NCBI RefSeq assembly: GCF_035582795.1
Contig: NC_134373.1
Coordinates: 31,094,501 to 31,158,500, forward strand
Reading direction: 5' to 3'
Source: Mycteria americana
Lineage: Eukaryota > Chordata > Aves > Ciconiiformes > Ciconiidae
Length of the DNA stretch: 64,000 nucleotides
The notes under the pieces were generated by a model. It searched no databases and was not told the origin of the DNA. It saw only the letters and a list, made by a program, of their open reading frames with translations. This document shows positions 1 to 13,400 of this stretch, one piece after another; within the stretch, counting starts at the first letter, position 1, and each line of letters begins with the position of its first letter. Both the position numbers and the translations under genes were made by a program.

Positions 1-717
1 GAAACAATTTTCTTGCCAATTCTTCCTGATTGGTACTAGTTGTTGTAATTCAATGTTAGGATGTTGCCCCGCTGTGCTTGGCATTGGAAAAGCCCCAGCA
101 GATGTTTCACAGATAAGACAACTGAAAACTCTGTAACTGGCCCTGGAGTGTTTAAGCTAATAATAGCCTGTGTATCAATTATATATACACTAACATATTA
201 ATATAGAGACTAATATATTAATACTAAATATACTGACGTATTGATACTAATAATTACTGAGACCACTTCGACACAGTCTCAGTGAAGCATGAGGAACTGT
301 GAGCTAGGACTCCTCCTCCCTTCACTACCCCTTCTCGTCCCAATGGACCTGACCTCATTAGCAGCTTAACACTTGAGACTTTATGAGTTTACCCCACAAT
401 GAGGTAATGACGTGACTCCTTCTCTTCTCCTATTGCAGCAAAATCATTTGCCCGGTCAGGACCTGAGTTCTGCTCTCCTCTAGCACTTTTCCAAGGACAA
501 TGAAAGGAGCACCTTAAGCACTAGGAAAGAGAACAAACGGACAGAGCACAGGCATAAGGGGTGCCAGAAAGGGGAAAAAAGGCCGTAGACTAGAACTAGT
601 GTCCAGCAATTTTGGTATTGCTGCATGTCACATACCTTTAGACTCACAGTGCTATTGAGTTATTTGTGTTTCCCATGGCTAGTATAAATTGAGTTGTAAT
701 TTTTCCACCAACCATGC

Positions 718-811
718 TTTCTCCTCAGTCTCCGAAACTGGGTGGGGAAAGATGGGATGGAAACTTTCTCCTCAGTCTCCGTAACTGGGTGGGGAAAGAT
801 GGGATGGAAGC
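718..811. repeat. Two-copy 47-base tandem duplication
   Basis: The unit beginning TTTCTCCTCAGTCTCCG at 718 is repeated at 765. The two copies differ at two positions (GAAAC against GTAAC, and AAAC against AAGC). The near identity points to a recent local duplication. The minus-strand open frame over it is only a by-product of the repeat. Confidence 0.9.
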
Positions 812-3189
812 TATCTTGTAAGAGATGCTCTGCATTTAAAGATCTGGCCCTAACTGATAAAACAGCCTCCAACATGATCTGAGAGACCATAATCCTTTTA
901 TGACAGTAATGCAGACTTGAAGTGTGCCCACACATCTACCTACAGAGACAGACCATGATATATGTGATTACATCAAAATGGTCTCAAGGAAACTAGAGGT
1001 TTTCAGCCCACACATTTCTGCAAATTAGAGCTGTAAATCTTTGCATTTTTAATCCAGGCAGGCACATATTATACTTCTAAGCAGAATGATGTCACAGGAT
1101 CAAACAGGACTTTTGATGACATTTTCTTGTTAAAGCTATTAATAATTTTGCCTAGAAATTTTTATCAGCTGCACTAGGTGGAAAACTACAAGAATGTTTC
1201 ATGAACTTCTCAGATGCACATCTGTGAAACTACCAATAGTGCCTGTTAGGTATTTAAATGTTTCTTTGATACTGATTCTTTCCCATGGAGACTGCAAAAC
1301 ACATGTTCTTCTTCATTCTCTGTTCCTCCTAATGATAAGACATATTTGTTTGCACAAGACCACACTGTGACAGGGAAATGCCTCTGAACAGAAGCAAAAT
1401 ACACTCAGAGTAAGATCCAAGCTTCCTTCAGCAGTTTGTGGCACAGATCAGCCTCCCTCTGATCATCTCTTTATATATACATATATAATGGTTTGATTTT
1501 TGACACATGATTAATGTAAATTATTGCCACTTTAACAGTTCTACAATTAGCTATGTAACAGTAACTTCAAGGAGAGATTACAGGCTTTAATATTCACCAA
1601 GGAGACATTTGTGAAACCACAGAGTTTCAGAAGTTTATAACTTGCAGAGTTTAAGATCTTCCACTGCAGCTGCAGGTGAGCCAAGTTTGGAGTTTCAACC
1701 TCAGCAGTATTTAACCACACTTGTTCTAAAATAAATCTGTGAATATAACCAAACCCTGACTGTTAAAAATTCAAAAGTCCTCTTGAAAGTTTTTCTAAAG
1801 TCATGCTTACAGTTTTCCAAACACTATTTTTCAGCATAACACTAACTGCAGCTTTGACCTACACAGAAAAAACCCAACACTGAAGCTGTACAGTTACTAT
1901 ATTGTACTCAGGACATTAGGACTGACTAAGCCATGAAAACGCAACTGTAAGAATATTAATATATTTCCATTCCTCTCAATATTAAACAAACACATTCAAA
2001 AGTCCATTTCAATGACTCAAGAACTACTTAAGAGGCATGCACTAACGCTTACAATACTGAAAATATGACACAGGAAAGTCAAGTAGCTTGTTGATTGCTG
2101 ATAGCCTTGCCACCCTTTCCCTTCTGCTTTACCATGTTATGTCTTAGACCATCATCCAAGTTTTCTGGGCTATGATTTTGGCTTGCACGGTTACGAGGTG
2201 CCCGATGAGGGCAGGAATATTGGCTCAAAGGCTATGGTGGAATAAAAAGGAGTGACAAGGATGTCATTCTTGGTGTATCAGCCAAGTTGGCCCTCACAGA
2301 CACACTGCTTCCCCCTGCAAATTTTCCAGAATTTAAAGATTACACCCTAGATAGTCCAGTATCTTCTTAATGCCAGTGTAGATGACAAATCGTAACTGTC
2401 TGCTTGCTAACACCTTGATCATAATGCAATGTGATTTGACTAATTGATGTCTAAGATCTAGTTTTGACACGGTAGCGCTCAAGATGTGCAAAAAAAGGTT
2501 GAAAAAACCTGCTGTGGAGTCTGAACTTGATTTAGATCCCTTAACCTATGTTAAACTCACACTAAATTTCTCAAAAGAGTTAGCCTAACATGTGCTAACA
2601 TTACTGCTGAAATCCTACTTCAAGAAAGACAAGCATTATTTATGTAGCTTCATTCTTCTGTGGTGCTCCAAGTCAGAGGATACTATTTCTAGGTCATTGA
2701 AGTGACTCCACTTCTGAGAGTCAAAGATTTCAAATATTAATGAAGAACAAGGTCTTGCAAGCACTATACTGAGTAAGCACTATGGTCCTTGGTTTCTGTA
2801 GCACTCTGGCATGGCAGAGTGGAAACTCCAGGACAGCTCCACATGCAATTTATGGTGGAATTTTGTGTCAAGCTAACTGTGAACCAATTAACTGTTCTAC
2901 CACCAGTACATCATCTTCTAGTGCTATTTAGTGCAATCCCATGCTACAGTGGGCCACAGTTTTAGTTTTCCATATGCCATACATTTTTTCACTGAAAACA
3001 TATAAAAGCATCATAGAAGTAAGTTTTTTCATGGAGAAGTTTGGCAGCTGGGAACGGGACAGTTGGAGCTTTTGGCACCAGAAGTGGCAGTTTGGTACTG
3101 TTGGAAAAGCACATTGTTTGGACATTACTGCTAAAAGAATCTGTAGTGAAACAGCTCATATTGGCATTACATTACCTTTATGTTTCAGA

Positions 3190-4262
3190 AGTAACAGCTG
3201 ACTGGAAAAAGGCATCTTCAAGATCAAGGAACTCTTGGTCAGCCCAAACTTATGCCCTGGGACATGAGAACAAATCCTCAGGGAAGCTATTTCCAGGAAG
3301 GACAGGAAGCGAATGGGAATAGCCAGCATAGATTTATCACAGGCAGATCACATTTGACCAGCCTGATTGCCTTCTGTGATGAGATGACTGGCTCTGTGCA
3401 CAAGGGGAGAGCAGTGGATGTCATTTTCCTTGACTTGATAAAGTCTGTCATCACAGTCTCCCATGCAGGGCAGGGCTGACATTCAGAGGAACCTCCACAA
3501 ACACAGAAAATGGGTCAACAGAAACCACGTGAAGTTCAAATGGGAAGGTCTACACCTGGTACAAAATAACCTCATGAAACCAGGACAGGTTGGGCACTGA
3601 CTACCTGGTCAGCAGCTCCAATGAAAAGAACCTGGGGTTCCTGGTGGGTGACAAGTTGAACACGAGCCAGTAGCATGCCCTTGCAGTAACAAAGGCTAGT
3701 TGCATTGTGAGCTGCACTAGCAAAAGCAGAGGCAGCAGGTCAAGGAAGATTATTATTTCACTTTACTCAGCACTCTTGAGGACACACCTGGAATATTGGC
3801 CACACTCTACTGGGCCCCCCAGTAGAAGACAGATACTGACAAACTGAAGGGATAGAGACTGTTCAGACAGGGACAATTAGGGCTATGGAGTGTATGATAT
3901 AGAAAGACAGGTGAAGAAATGGGTTTGTTTAGGCTAAAGGAAGGGATATCTAATTTCTGTCTTCCACTACCTAAAAGAAGGCAAGACAGAGCCAGACTCT
4001 TAGAGATGCAGAGAAAAAGGACAAGAGGCAGTGGTAAAGAGCTGCAACAAGGAAATTCCCACTGGCTGCAATGGAATAATTCTTCACAAGGCAAGTCATG
4101 CAGCACCAGGGCAGGGACCAAGTGAGATGGTGGAATCTCCATCCTTGGAGACCTCCAGAACTGGACACAGCTGTGAGCAGCCAGATCCCATTTTGAGGCT
4201 GGCCCTACTTCAAGTAGGAGATTGGATTAGATGACCTAAATTTTTCCTGTGACTCTGTGACC
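3190..4262 (+). mobile_element. Old, 5'-truncated CR1 LINE copy, plus orientation
   Basis: This run reads like the 3' half of an avian CR1. Near 3380-3460 the translation GSVHKGRAVDVIFLDLIKSV corresponds to the reverse-transcriptase segment around VDVxxLDFSKAFDTVSH. Then come the typical pieces AACCTGGGGTTCCTGGTGG (3630s), GGCAGCAGGTCAAGG (3730s), GGGTTTGTTTAGGCTAAAGG (3920s), and at the end GGAGATTGGATTAGATGACC with a closing TGTGACTCTGTGA, the CR1 3' signature. Stops and indels break every frame, so it is dead. A block between the RT piece and the 3' part appears deleted near 3465-3480. The 5' limit is approximate. Confidence 0.85.
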
Positions 4263-4265
4263 TGA

Positions 4266-4288
4266 GAAAAACCAAACCAAACCAAACC
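4266..4288. repeat. Short CCAAA simple repeat
   Basis: Several CCAAA units lie directly after the CR1 3' end and before the IQCB1 exon 8 donor. They probably grew after insertion; CR1 itself normally ends in an ATTCTATG-type repeat, not CCAAA. Confidence 0.7.
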
Positions 4289-4335
4289 TTACTAGATTCT
4301 TCTCTTTAGTGCTTTTTACAAAACATACTGTTTAC

Positions 4336-4445
4336 CTGAAGCTTCTCTGTAACGTGGTCACTGCTTGGGGCAGTTTTTTCAGCCTTTTCCTTGTCTGAAA
4401 TCCCCTCCACATAGCCTGGATTATGCAAGCTGCTTGATGCCGCCT
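4336..4445 (-). CDS. IQCB1: IQCB1 coding exon 8 with the first IQ motif
   Basis: The acceptor is TTAATTTCAG|AGGCGG and the donor CTTCAG|GTAAAC. It encodes residues 298-333, with RRHQAACIIQAMWRGFQTRK and then RLKKLPQAVTTLQRSF. IIQAMWRGFQTRKRL has the IQxxxRGxxxR calmodulin-binding pattern in the usual IQCB1 position, and a second helix starts after it. It leaves in phase 2. The next exon (human begins SKRSKM) was not found in bases 1-4335, so the gene continues off the left edge. Confidence 0.95.
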
Positions 4446-7400
4446 CTGAAATTAATAAAGCAGTTGGTAGAATATTTTCCCTGCATATAAAACCACTTTA
4501 TTACTGCTTGCATATTTGAAACAATCTCAACATTTGGCCAAAACACATCAGTTTTCAGATACATCAAAATTCAGTAACAGCTTGGGGAATTTAAGGTCCT
4601 ATAAAATGGTTATTATCATGACACCTGTACTTGCTCCAAAGGCAGCTAATCTGATCATCTGGATCGATGGTCTCTGTGGTAAAAAAAAGAATCTACAGCA
4701 CAAATATATTAGCTGCATTAATCAATGTTAGAAATTTGGATTTAAAACACCTAAAGCACTTGATATTTCAAATGGTGATTCAATCAAAATACCTACACTA
4801 GAGAGGACAGAAAGACAAGTTTGGAGAATTAGCAGCAGGAAAAATGTTACATTTGCAGTATGATCAGAAGTAACTGAAATGCAACAAACATGAAAAAAAA
4901 ATCAGTTCTATTCTTAAATGAAATTTAAAAAAACCAAAACAAAACAAAAACAAACCAACACAAAACACCCTGCTCTGTTGAAGATGAAAGCAGGTCTCTA
5001 CAAACATAACTCTGATTTCCTTTAAAGTATTGTCTCAAGAAACCTTGCATGTAAAATTTTGGTAAGAAGTCAATAAAACACACATTGTCTCTTTTATTGG
5101 GAACACAGCCCAGAAGGTGTTCTTACTGAACGTTTTCTCTATATGACTTAATTCTATGAGAATGCTGCCTAGAATTCAGAGACTAAATTTGTAATATTGA
5201 TGTGAGAAAAGCAGATACAGTTATTTTTGTTTTGTAGTTAGCAAAACTAATTGTTTTTTTTCCCCTATGGTTGTACAGAAATCTACAGTGAATCTGCAAC
5301 AGAAAGTCAATCTCTTGAGTCACAGTCCCGTACCTTAATCACTGTACAATTCTTAATGTCTTCAAAAATGATGGAGGAAAAAAATATTAATAAATAGGAA
5401 ATTTAAAAATCCTTTAATATAGTGAAAAAATAACACAGGCTTTGAAAAGAGTCACCGAAGTGATAGAGTAAATCAATTCCAAACATATATAAACTGCATG
5501 TTACTAGGATTTCACATACGAAAGTCTCATTAAACTTCAGCACCTGCATTTCTCCTTTTCCATTGGATTGTTCCAAGTACAGCAGGTCCAAGAGTTGATT
5601 GAGATCCCTGTCAAATCCTTTGCCAGTCCACTGTTTACTTAAAAGCCCTTTTAATCCTAAAAGAGAGAGCAGAAGCATGTGATACTGCTAAGGTGAACTT
5701 TTCTTTTCAGGATTTCAAACTAACAATTTTCAAGTCAAAAAATCAAATCTGATTCTATGTGCAAAGGAACACTAGAGCTGAACACCATCAGCCATCTTTG
5801 AATTTCAACGTAGAATATTATCAATTAATATCTAGTGCTCCAGCCATCACAGAGAAGTATTATACAGTGATTGTAATTTTGTACGTCCAAGTCACTATCT
5901 ATTGCGACTACATAACTGGCAGTTAAATGTACTTTCATTGTCTTATCAGTAAGTCATTGTAAGGTACTAAAAGGATGTAAGGCACCATGCAAGTGCTAGG
6001 TTTTATTAGCACTGCTTTCATATTTTTCATAATAAAATTTATTTATTTATAGCTGGAATTCTTTGATGTCTTACCTGTATAGCATAGTCTAACTGTGAGC
6101 ACATGTGCATCCAATCCCCGAGACAAAATAGCTTTTTAGGCTCGCAGTAGCTAAAAAGCACACTTGTGCTCCCCCCACAACACACCCACACTCCCTGTGC
6201 TGCGCACAGGACACAAGTATACAGTAACACATACTTTTTAGCTTTGTATCGGACAAATCCCAGAGCTTGAGAGTTCTGCAGGGAGTTGGAGGGAAAAGGA
6301 AGGAGGCTAGGAAGTAGACGTGTTTGGATAGCCTCCTGAAGAACTGCAGATTCAAGTAACTTTTTCATCTTCAAATCATTGTCCATAAGCATACGTTGGG
6401 CAACTCCAACACTCATATATACTTACAGGATCTGGATATGGAGCACAAAGTCCTTCGTGCAAACAGAAATGGCACCTCTGTTCTATCACACATGCACCAT
6501 TTTGGAAAGACGATGACAGTTAAACACTTCCGGAGAGAGACAGGTGAGACTCCAAATGGAGTCAGTGGGTGCTCTAAGGCTGCCTGAGCTCTGCAAAAGC
6601 ACATAGCCTGGCTACACAAGGCAGTTCCCTCACAGAAGTCCTGTGGGTCTGACGCAACCATTTGCCAGTTTCTGTACAGACTACACAGCCATATACACCT
6701 TTCGGCTACTGACAGGGAGTACCTCAAGTGTGCCTCTCAGATGTGTCAACCCATGCAGACAAAAAGACCAGGCCCTCCTGGAAACCTGATATAAAGACTG
6801 TGCTAGTCCTGGAGATGTGAGGTTCAGGTGATGTCCTCACCTCCGGCAGGCTGCCTTTACTGACAGAAAGCTTACAATGAAGTACCTCGTACTGGCAACA
6901 GCTCTGAGCCACTGTGAAGCCAAGTTACTTCAATGAGATGGCCAGATGGTGGAAATGCTGTAATGCTTTCTTTATTGCTGCTGTTCCTCAAACTATCTAA
7001 AGGATTCCAAAGCCTGAGTGAAAACTCACATACGGACTCAAACTTAAAAGAAAAATAGAGGAAAAAAGTGATTTTTTTTTTCTTAGTGGAAACAGGAAGC
7101 GTGTACAGAAGAGAGATGAAGTCTCTGACTGTGGCATATTGTGATTCTAGAGCAAAATAAAGCATAATCCTTTGATGGAAACTTGCACCTCTTCAGACAA
7201 GCCAGCATTCTACAGCTGGGATGATCAGACCATCACAGCAGCTTCAGAAGAATCTGCAATGTGATACCAGCCTTAGGCACGTTATACTTCATTTCATACC
7301 AAAAGGAAGCCCTCCTCTCTCAACTCTGTAGGCAAAAGGGTGGCAAAGCTGCCCATCTAGTCCAGAAATTTATCTGGCTCGTAGTGCCTAGTAAGTAGTC

Positions 7401-10400
7401 AGCACAAGCGTAAAAAAAGGGAATTGGACCTTTTTGTCTAGCATACCCACTTCTTACTGTCCCTGTCCCCAAAGGACTGAGGCTGCTCACAAGTAGTTTT
7501 GACCATCAATAACATCCAGAATATAAAAGACCTGACAAACATCAAAGCCTCTTTCTTAGTCTCCATGGGCATGACAGAGGACAAAGGAGTTTCCTGGAGC
7601 TCCCTGCTAGGCTAGAGTCAGAAACATTAAATGGGACACCTCATTAAATAATTAATAACATATAGCAAATTATATGTATACTCAGCCTCCTCATCTAAAG
7701 GCATCATGACAAAATGATAAACTCATTTCACGAATTCTTGGAAAGAGTTCATTCCAATCACTTGGATATCAAAAGACAGTCAGCTCCTCAGTAACAGAAC
7801 AGCACCTATCAGATGAGCAGACCTGTAACAGCCAGGGTCAGAAGTTGGCTTTAAGTAAAACTTCATGCTTCTGGATTAGTGAGCCTTAGCACACTGGCAG
7901 ATGTCTGACACACGGCTCTTACTGTGGCAGTACAGGCACCCTGCTACTAGGATCTCTCAATATCCAACCCACACAAGAAAAAAGATGCAGAACATCACAT
8001 AGAAAGAAGTAAAGCCCATCAGGTTGGAAGCGACAAACAGCAGCTTTAAGAGACAAGTTGCCACATGCAGAGTCCTCAATACACAGAAGAAAATAAATCT
8101 AAGAAACAGAAAGAGGCGCAGCACCTTAAACTACAAGGAAAATGAACAGAAGAGAAGGAAAAAAAACCCAACACAGCACTGCAGTTTCCATCTGTATTGG
8201 ACAGTTATTGAACCGAGATGGGAAACCTCCATCTTTGTATTTTTACAGTGAATGTAAGAGGAGGCCAAGTGATTGGTCCCATGCATGTTTACAAACCTTT
8301 GTAGCGAGCTGTGAGTAACTTCACAAGCTGCTTGCAAAATTTTGCCACCAACAATAGCAGTTTTGTAACAGCATTTCCTATGACAGGATTGGTGGTAGAT
8401 GAAAGCTTATAAACAAGTTCATCCAAAACAGAGTGAAGGGTCTCTTCATCAACCTGAAGCAAGACAGAACTTTAAAAAGAAAAAGAAACAAAAAAAAGGT
8501 GGGGGGAGAGGGGGAGAACAGAATTGGAGTTTTAATTACAAACTATGAGCTTTTTAACAGTGACTTATTTTTAGATATGTCAAGCATTCAGCAAGCCAGC
8601 TAGCTGGACCAGCAATCTGATCCAGGCAGTACTACTGTTTCAATCAACTGATACCCATTCCCTCAATTTAACAGCAAGATAAAGAAAATAACTATTTTTT
8701 CTATTTCTACAACAAAGACCAGGAAAAAACCAAACAAAACACAACAATTCTTGTATATGAAAAAGTTCTATTTTACCAAGCAGTAATGAACTGAGTTTTA
8801 AATTTAAAATTCAGAAAAATCAATGATATAAAAACAACTAACCTATTGACCCTCAAAATATTGTGTAAAAGAGACATCATTATAATTGCAGTTTCAACAT
8901 CATCTGTTATTAACAACTGCAGGAAGTGATCATTTTGCAGTACTGCAAAAGAACAAAAACAAGCAAAAAAGAAATCACAAAATCAGAACCAGTCTTGAAA
9001 ATACTATAAAACAAATAAACTTCATTATGGAACATAAGCCATAGCAAGTAAAACCAGATACTGTTTCTGGAACAAACTCCCTCTTTTATAATTTTTACAT
9101 TGAAACTTACTGGAATAAGTAAATTACTTCAACATCCAAAAAAACATGTTAAGGCCTGTTTTTCTGCCTTTGGATATCCCTCAGGCGCTAGCGTTGCAAT
9201 GGAACAAAAACTTTAAAAGCTTCTGTGTTACACTAGTAACAGTTTCTTATTACAACAGTGGAATTATGACTAGGGCAACAATACCCGGAAAAGATAAGGA
9301 CTTCAACCTCGACAGTTTGTTACACCAGGTTTATTTAATGCAAGTCCACTGATGTCATTAAAGCACCATCTTTTTTTATTCCAGTGTATCACTGTCTACA
9401 TATTTAGTAATTTTTCTGGCCGTCTGTGTTTTTAGTTACACATCTTATGATCCTTAGGTTTTTGTTCTGTATTAGAAACAAAACCAAATTCTGCTTTTTA
9501 AAATCAGTGTCATTAACATTGGTTTAATTGAAAGCTTATTGTGGTCAGAAGTGTATAGTGAAGTTTGTTAGGTATTTGCAAAATTTCCTGGCGTGGCAAC
9601 AACTTCAGAAATCTGTTTTCAAGTCTATCCACTTTTCAGGGCCAGCAATGTACTCTGGTCAAATTTCTGCATATGTTAATCACACACAGGTGTGTGATCA
9701 ACTGTATCTTATCAGAAAAAAATCTGATTTTTTTCAGGCATAGAATTACAAAGGGAAACTACAGGAAAACACTTTTAATGTTTGCCTCTGAAAGACTAGA
9801 AGGGGAACTCTCTAGTATTTCCCTTTAGTGGATCTTTTCTGTTTTAGATATTGCTGTTTCTGTTGAGTGGACTACTTTAAGAGACTACTTTAAGAGATTG
9901 ATTTAACATCTACTCCAATTTAGAAAACTAGGTGGAGATTAGCTTAAGAGTGATTCTTGATACCTGTAGTTGCCATAAATAAATTTTCAGGTGTTTTATG
10001 GGTTTACTTTTCCCTTACCGCATGCTGCTAGTCGAATATGCCCACCGAACAGCCAGCAGATGGCATCAGTTACTGTTTGGAACCAGTGTAAAAAATCTTG
10101 TTTTTCTTCATCCTAAACAAAAGAGAAGTAGGTAAAAGCATGTGTACGTATCTTCACTGAGGACTTCAGCTTGATGTAGGGGGAAGGTTTGTACACTTCA
10201 GGGATTTGGAGACCAAAACTCCATCAAATTCCCAAATGAGGTTGGTGAAACTGTAGGGGCCAGTCAAAAAAAATAACTTGCGAGTCCTTCAAGGCCAGAG
10301 ATCAATCAAGAAAATCTAAACATACTAAAAAAAGCATCCATTCCTGAAAACATCATAACAGGGAGAGAGAAGTCTTATTTACTCCTTAAAAAATATTTGA

Positions 10401-13400
10401 TAGCATAGGAGGGCTAAGAAGACAAATAATAGCTCAGTATCAATGCATCACAGATTTAATCCACAAAGTGTGAAATATATTATTTAAGATTAAAGCACAG
10501 GAAAAAAGGGTACAAAGTGGCCAAGGGTACAAAGTGGCCAGTTAAAATGGAAAAGGTTCCTAAAAACTGGCATGGTGAGGCTTCAGAAGCACATCCTAGT
10601 TGGAGCTCTGGGAGCAAACAGCAAAACACTATTAAGCTGAAGTTTGATCAGTTTCCCAAACAGACTGTGTTATGTGCTTGCCTGTGATAACACTGGACTG
10701 GAAAAAACGACCAGGAAGAATCCAGGTTTTAATATGTCAACACACATACACATGGACAGTCTAGGGTCTGTATTTCAGGTGTGAGCCACAGGCCACTGGA
10801 AATCTAAAATCTTGGTGTGTGGACAGCAAAGGGGCTTTTGATAGTACTACATTGCTGACAAATGTTGTTATAAAGCACTTGGCTTGATATCTCCCACATT
10901 AATTGAGCCTCCACAAATGAAACTCTGGGAAGTCTTATTCCTAGATCCGTGCTGTAAGTCCCAGCCGTCAGTCATGGTTTAACTTTGTATTTGGTTCTTA
11001 CTGACAACAAGAGATACAAAATCACAGCAATAAATTAAGCTGTAAGATTATCTGTTCTGTGTTTTGGCAATACGTCAGTTTCTGAAAGCTATTTCAGTGC
11101 TTCCCGTGACTTCAAAGACTTGTGCAAAAAGCAAATGAGGGCAGAATAAACTACTAATCTCCACTGGTAGAGTGGGATTTCCAAAGTTCCACTGAGCAAG
11201 CACCAAGTCTGGGTGCCCAGTCACCTCTGAGACCACAAGGTTTAAAAGCCAAAGCACTAATTATAACGTAGACTGCATTTGCATTCAAAAGAAATCTTTG
11301 CCCACAAGCATGACTCAAGTAGCATGTAGGCTGAGACATAATAAGAAAGTGTGGGGGAAATTACATGTTGCGGATAAGACTCAAGTCTCCTGGGATGTCA
11401 TTCAGGAAGCTTCCTTCTCAAGCACTTAATGCACTTCTAAAGTAGTGAACTAACAGAAAATTCCCTACTGATACTTTCTGAGAATTGATTGTGTTTGTGG
11501 TGCCCAGCACAATACTCTGTAGGAAAACTTTGACTAAGTGCAAGAAGCCAGTGAGACAAGAAACAAGATACTAAGGGGAAACAGGGATATTACAAGAAAC
11601 TATCAGAATCCATGAGGTTGGTTATTTAAATTATTCGTGGGTTTCATTTGTTTTTTTTTTCCTTCTGATTCTGGAACTCAGCATGCTTCAAAAGCATGAG
11701 GGAACCTAGCTGGGAAAAACCCTTCCTCTCTTCAAAGAGGGAGAGAAATGTGAGAAAGTGTTCAAATCTACAAATTCTACAAAGTCTGCCTTTGGGGTTC
11801 CCAACACGCAGGTTCAGAAGCCTGCCGATTTTGCTGCAGAAATCGTATGGCAAAACGAACTTCAACAAATCTGATTTAAAGTCTTAAGACTTCCTAAATC
11901 TTTTTTGTAAAGCTGAATAAAGCAGTGGGAACAGAGCCGTTACAAAGACTGAACTAATTATATGCAAAGTTAAAAAGACACTACCGTGACTGGGATGCTG
12001 CCTTTTGTAAGGCATTTTTTTCTATCATACTGCTCTAATTCTTCTGTCCTACTTATAGTAGCATTCCTTCCCCCTGCCTTTAAAACTTGCAAAGAGTAGT
12101 AGCCAAACTCTCTAAAGAAACCTACGGTAACAAACTAGCTTTGCACATGTAATGGACTGAATGCTCTACAATGACAGATTTCAGTTTCAAAGCTCCAAGG
12201 CATAAGAAAAACTACTGTAATTTCTGGAAAATAAATTTTCATAATACAGTGTCCCTAGAATAATATCCTACTTATACAATATGCAACCTTGAAAAGTTTA
12301 CAGAGGTTCTCTGCTCTTTTAACTATGAAATTTAAATACCTTGACTGCTCGGATAAATCGTGCTTGCAAGCGTCTTCCCAAAAACAGCAGGTTGTCTATA
12401 GCTGAAGGAAGAAATTTCTTGTAAAATTCCTCAGGATCTTCTTTCACCTCTAGTCCTACACAACAATGACTGAAGGGGGGGGTGGGAGAAAAAAAAAAAA
12501 AAAATCAACCTGAATAGTCGAGGCCCTGTTTGAACAGCTTTGAATGGATGTCACGTCATCAGAGAAGAAATGCTTCACTGGCATGGGACAATTCAACACT
12601 GAACAACAGTTAACTGCTGTGACTGGCTCCAAGGTAGCTGCCTCAAAAGGAAGAAGAATCACTGGCAGGCTGGAGACAGCAAGTATATTACTACTTATTG
12701 TAGCATGTCTCAGTTTAAAACATCCAAGGCACTTACTCCTTTAGCTTCATAGGATCTATTCAGGCTTGTTCCACATGCTAGGGAAGGGCTCTCGTGGTCA
12801 TAAAGAAAAAAAAAGGTAAAATAGGAAAGTAGACAAAAACCTGATAAAGGAAACCTGATGAAGGGGGTGCAGATCAGGCAACGAAAATATGTATAAGAAA
12901 ATAATACTTACCACAAAATCTTCAGCGAGTCTGTCTACAACTTTCCTCTAACTGAGGAATACATGTGGGCTAGAAATCAGTTCTTCAGATCTCTGTTTTC
13001 TTACTTTACTCACCGCAAACATGTCAGTCATTTCTGGAAGACTTCTTAGAAGAAACTGCATGATTTACAACTGGGAAGTTTTTTAATTCTGTACTCCACA
13101 CTGATACTAGTGCAACAAGAGTCTTCCTAAATTTTTATGGATTTTGCTTTCTGATGTCTTATCTAGGCTTTGTTAGCTTTGTAATGTAAAGCTTTGCTTA
13201 CCAAAGCCCTTGGAAAGCAAATTCTAGGCATGAAGCTGAGATTCATCTGGTTACAAAAGGACATTTTTATAGCCAAAATAAATTTCAGTATTCTCTGCAA
13301 ACTGAAATAGCTTATAGGGGATGATTTAAGTATCACACAACTCTGGTGATAAATCTTGCATCTCTTAGTGAAATTCCTGGCATTAAAAATTCATACTGCA

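Larger units (their letters stand above)
1..4335 (-). other. IQCB1 intron after exon 8 (no exon recognised)
   Basis: AT-rich sequence without a recognisable exon on either strand. I looked for the rest of the IQ/coiled-coil region of IQCB1 on the minus strand and did not find it. The stretch holds a 47-base tandem duplication (718-811) and an old CR1 copy (about 3190-4262). It is read as intron because the exon 8 donor at 4336 points into it. A small diverged exon could have been missed. Confidence 0.7.

Noticed and set aside
1305..1345. Minus-strand GAGGAACAGAGAATGAAGAAGAA after an AG, as a candidate next IQCB1 exon
   Set aside because: It is Glu/Lys-rich like the expected coiled coil, but residue order does not follow IQCB1, the frame soon stops and phase does not fit convincingly.
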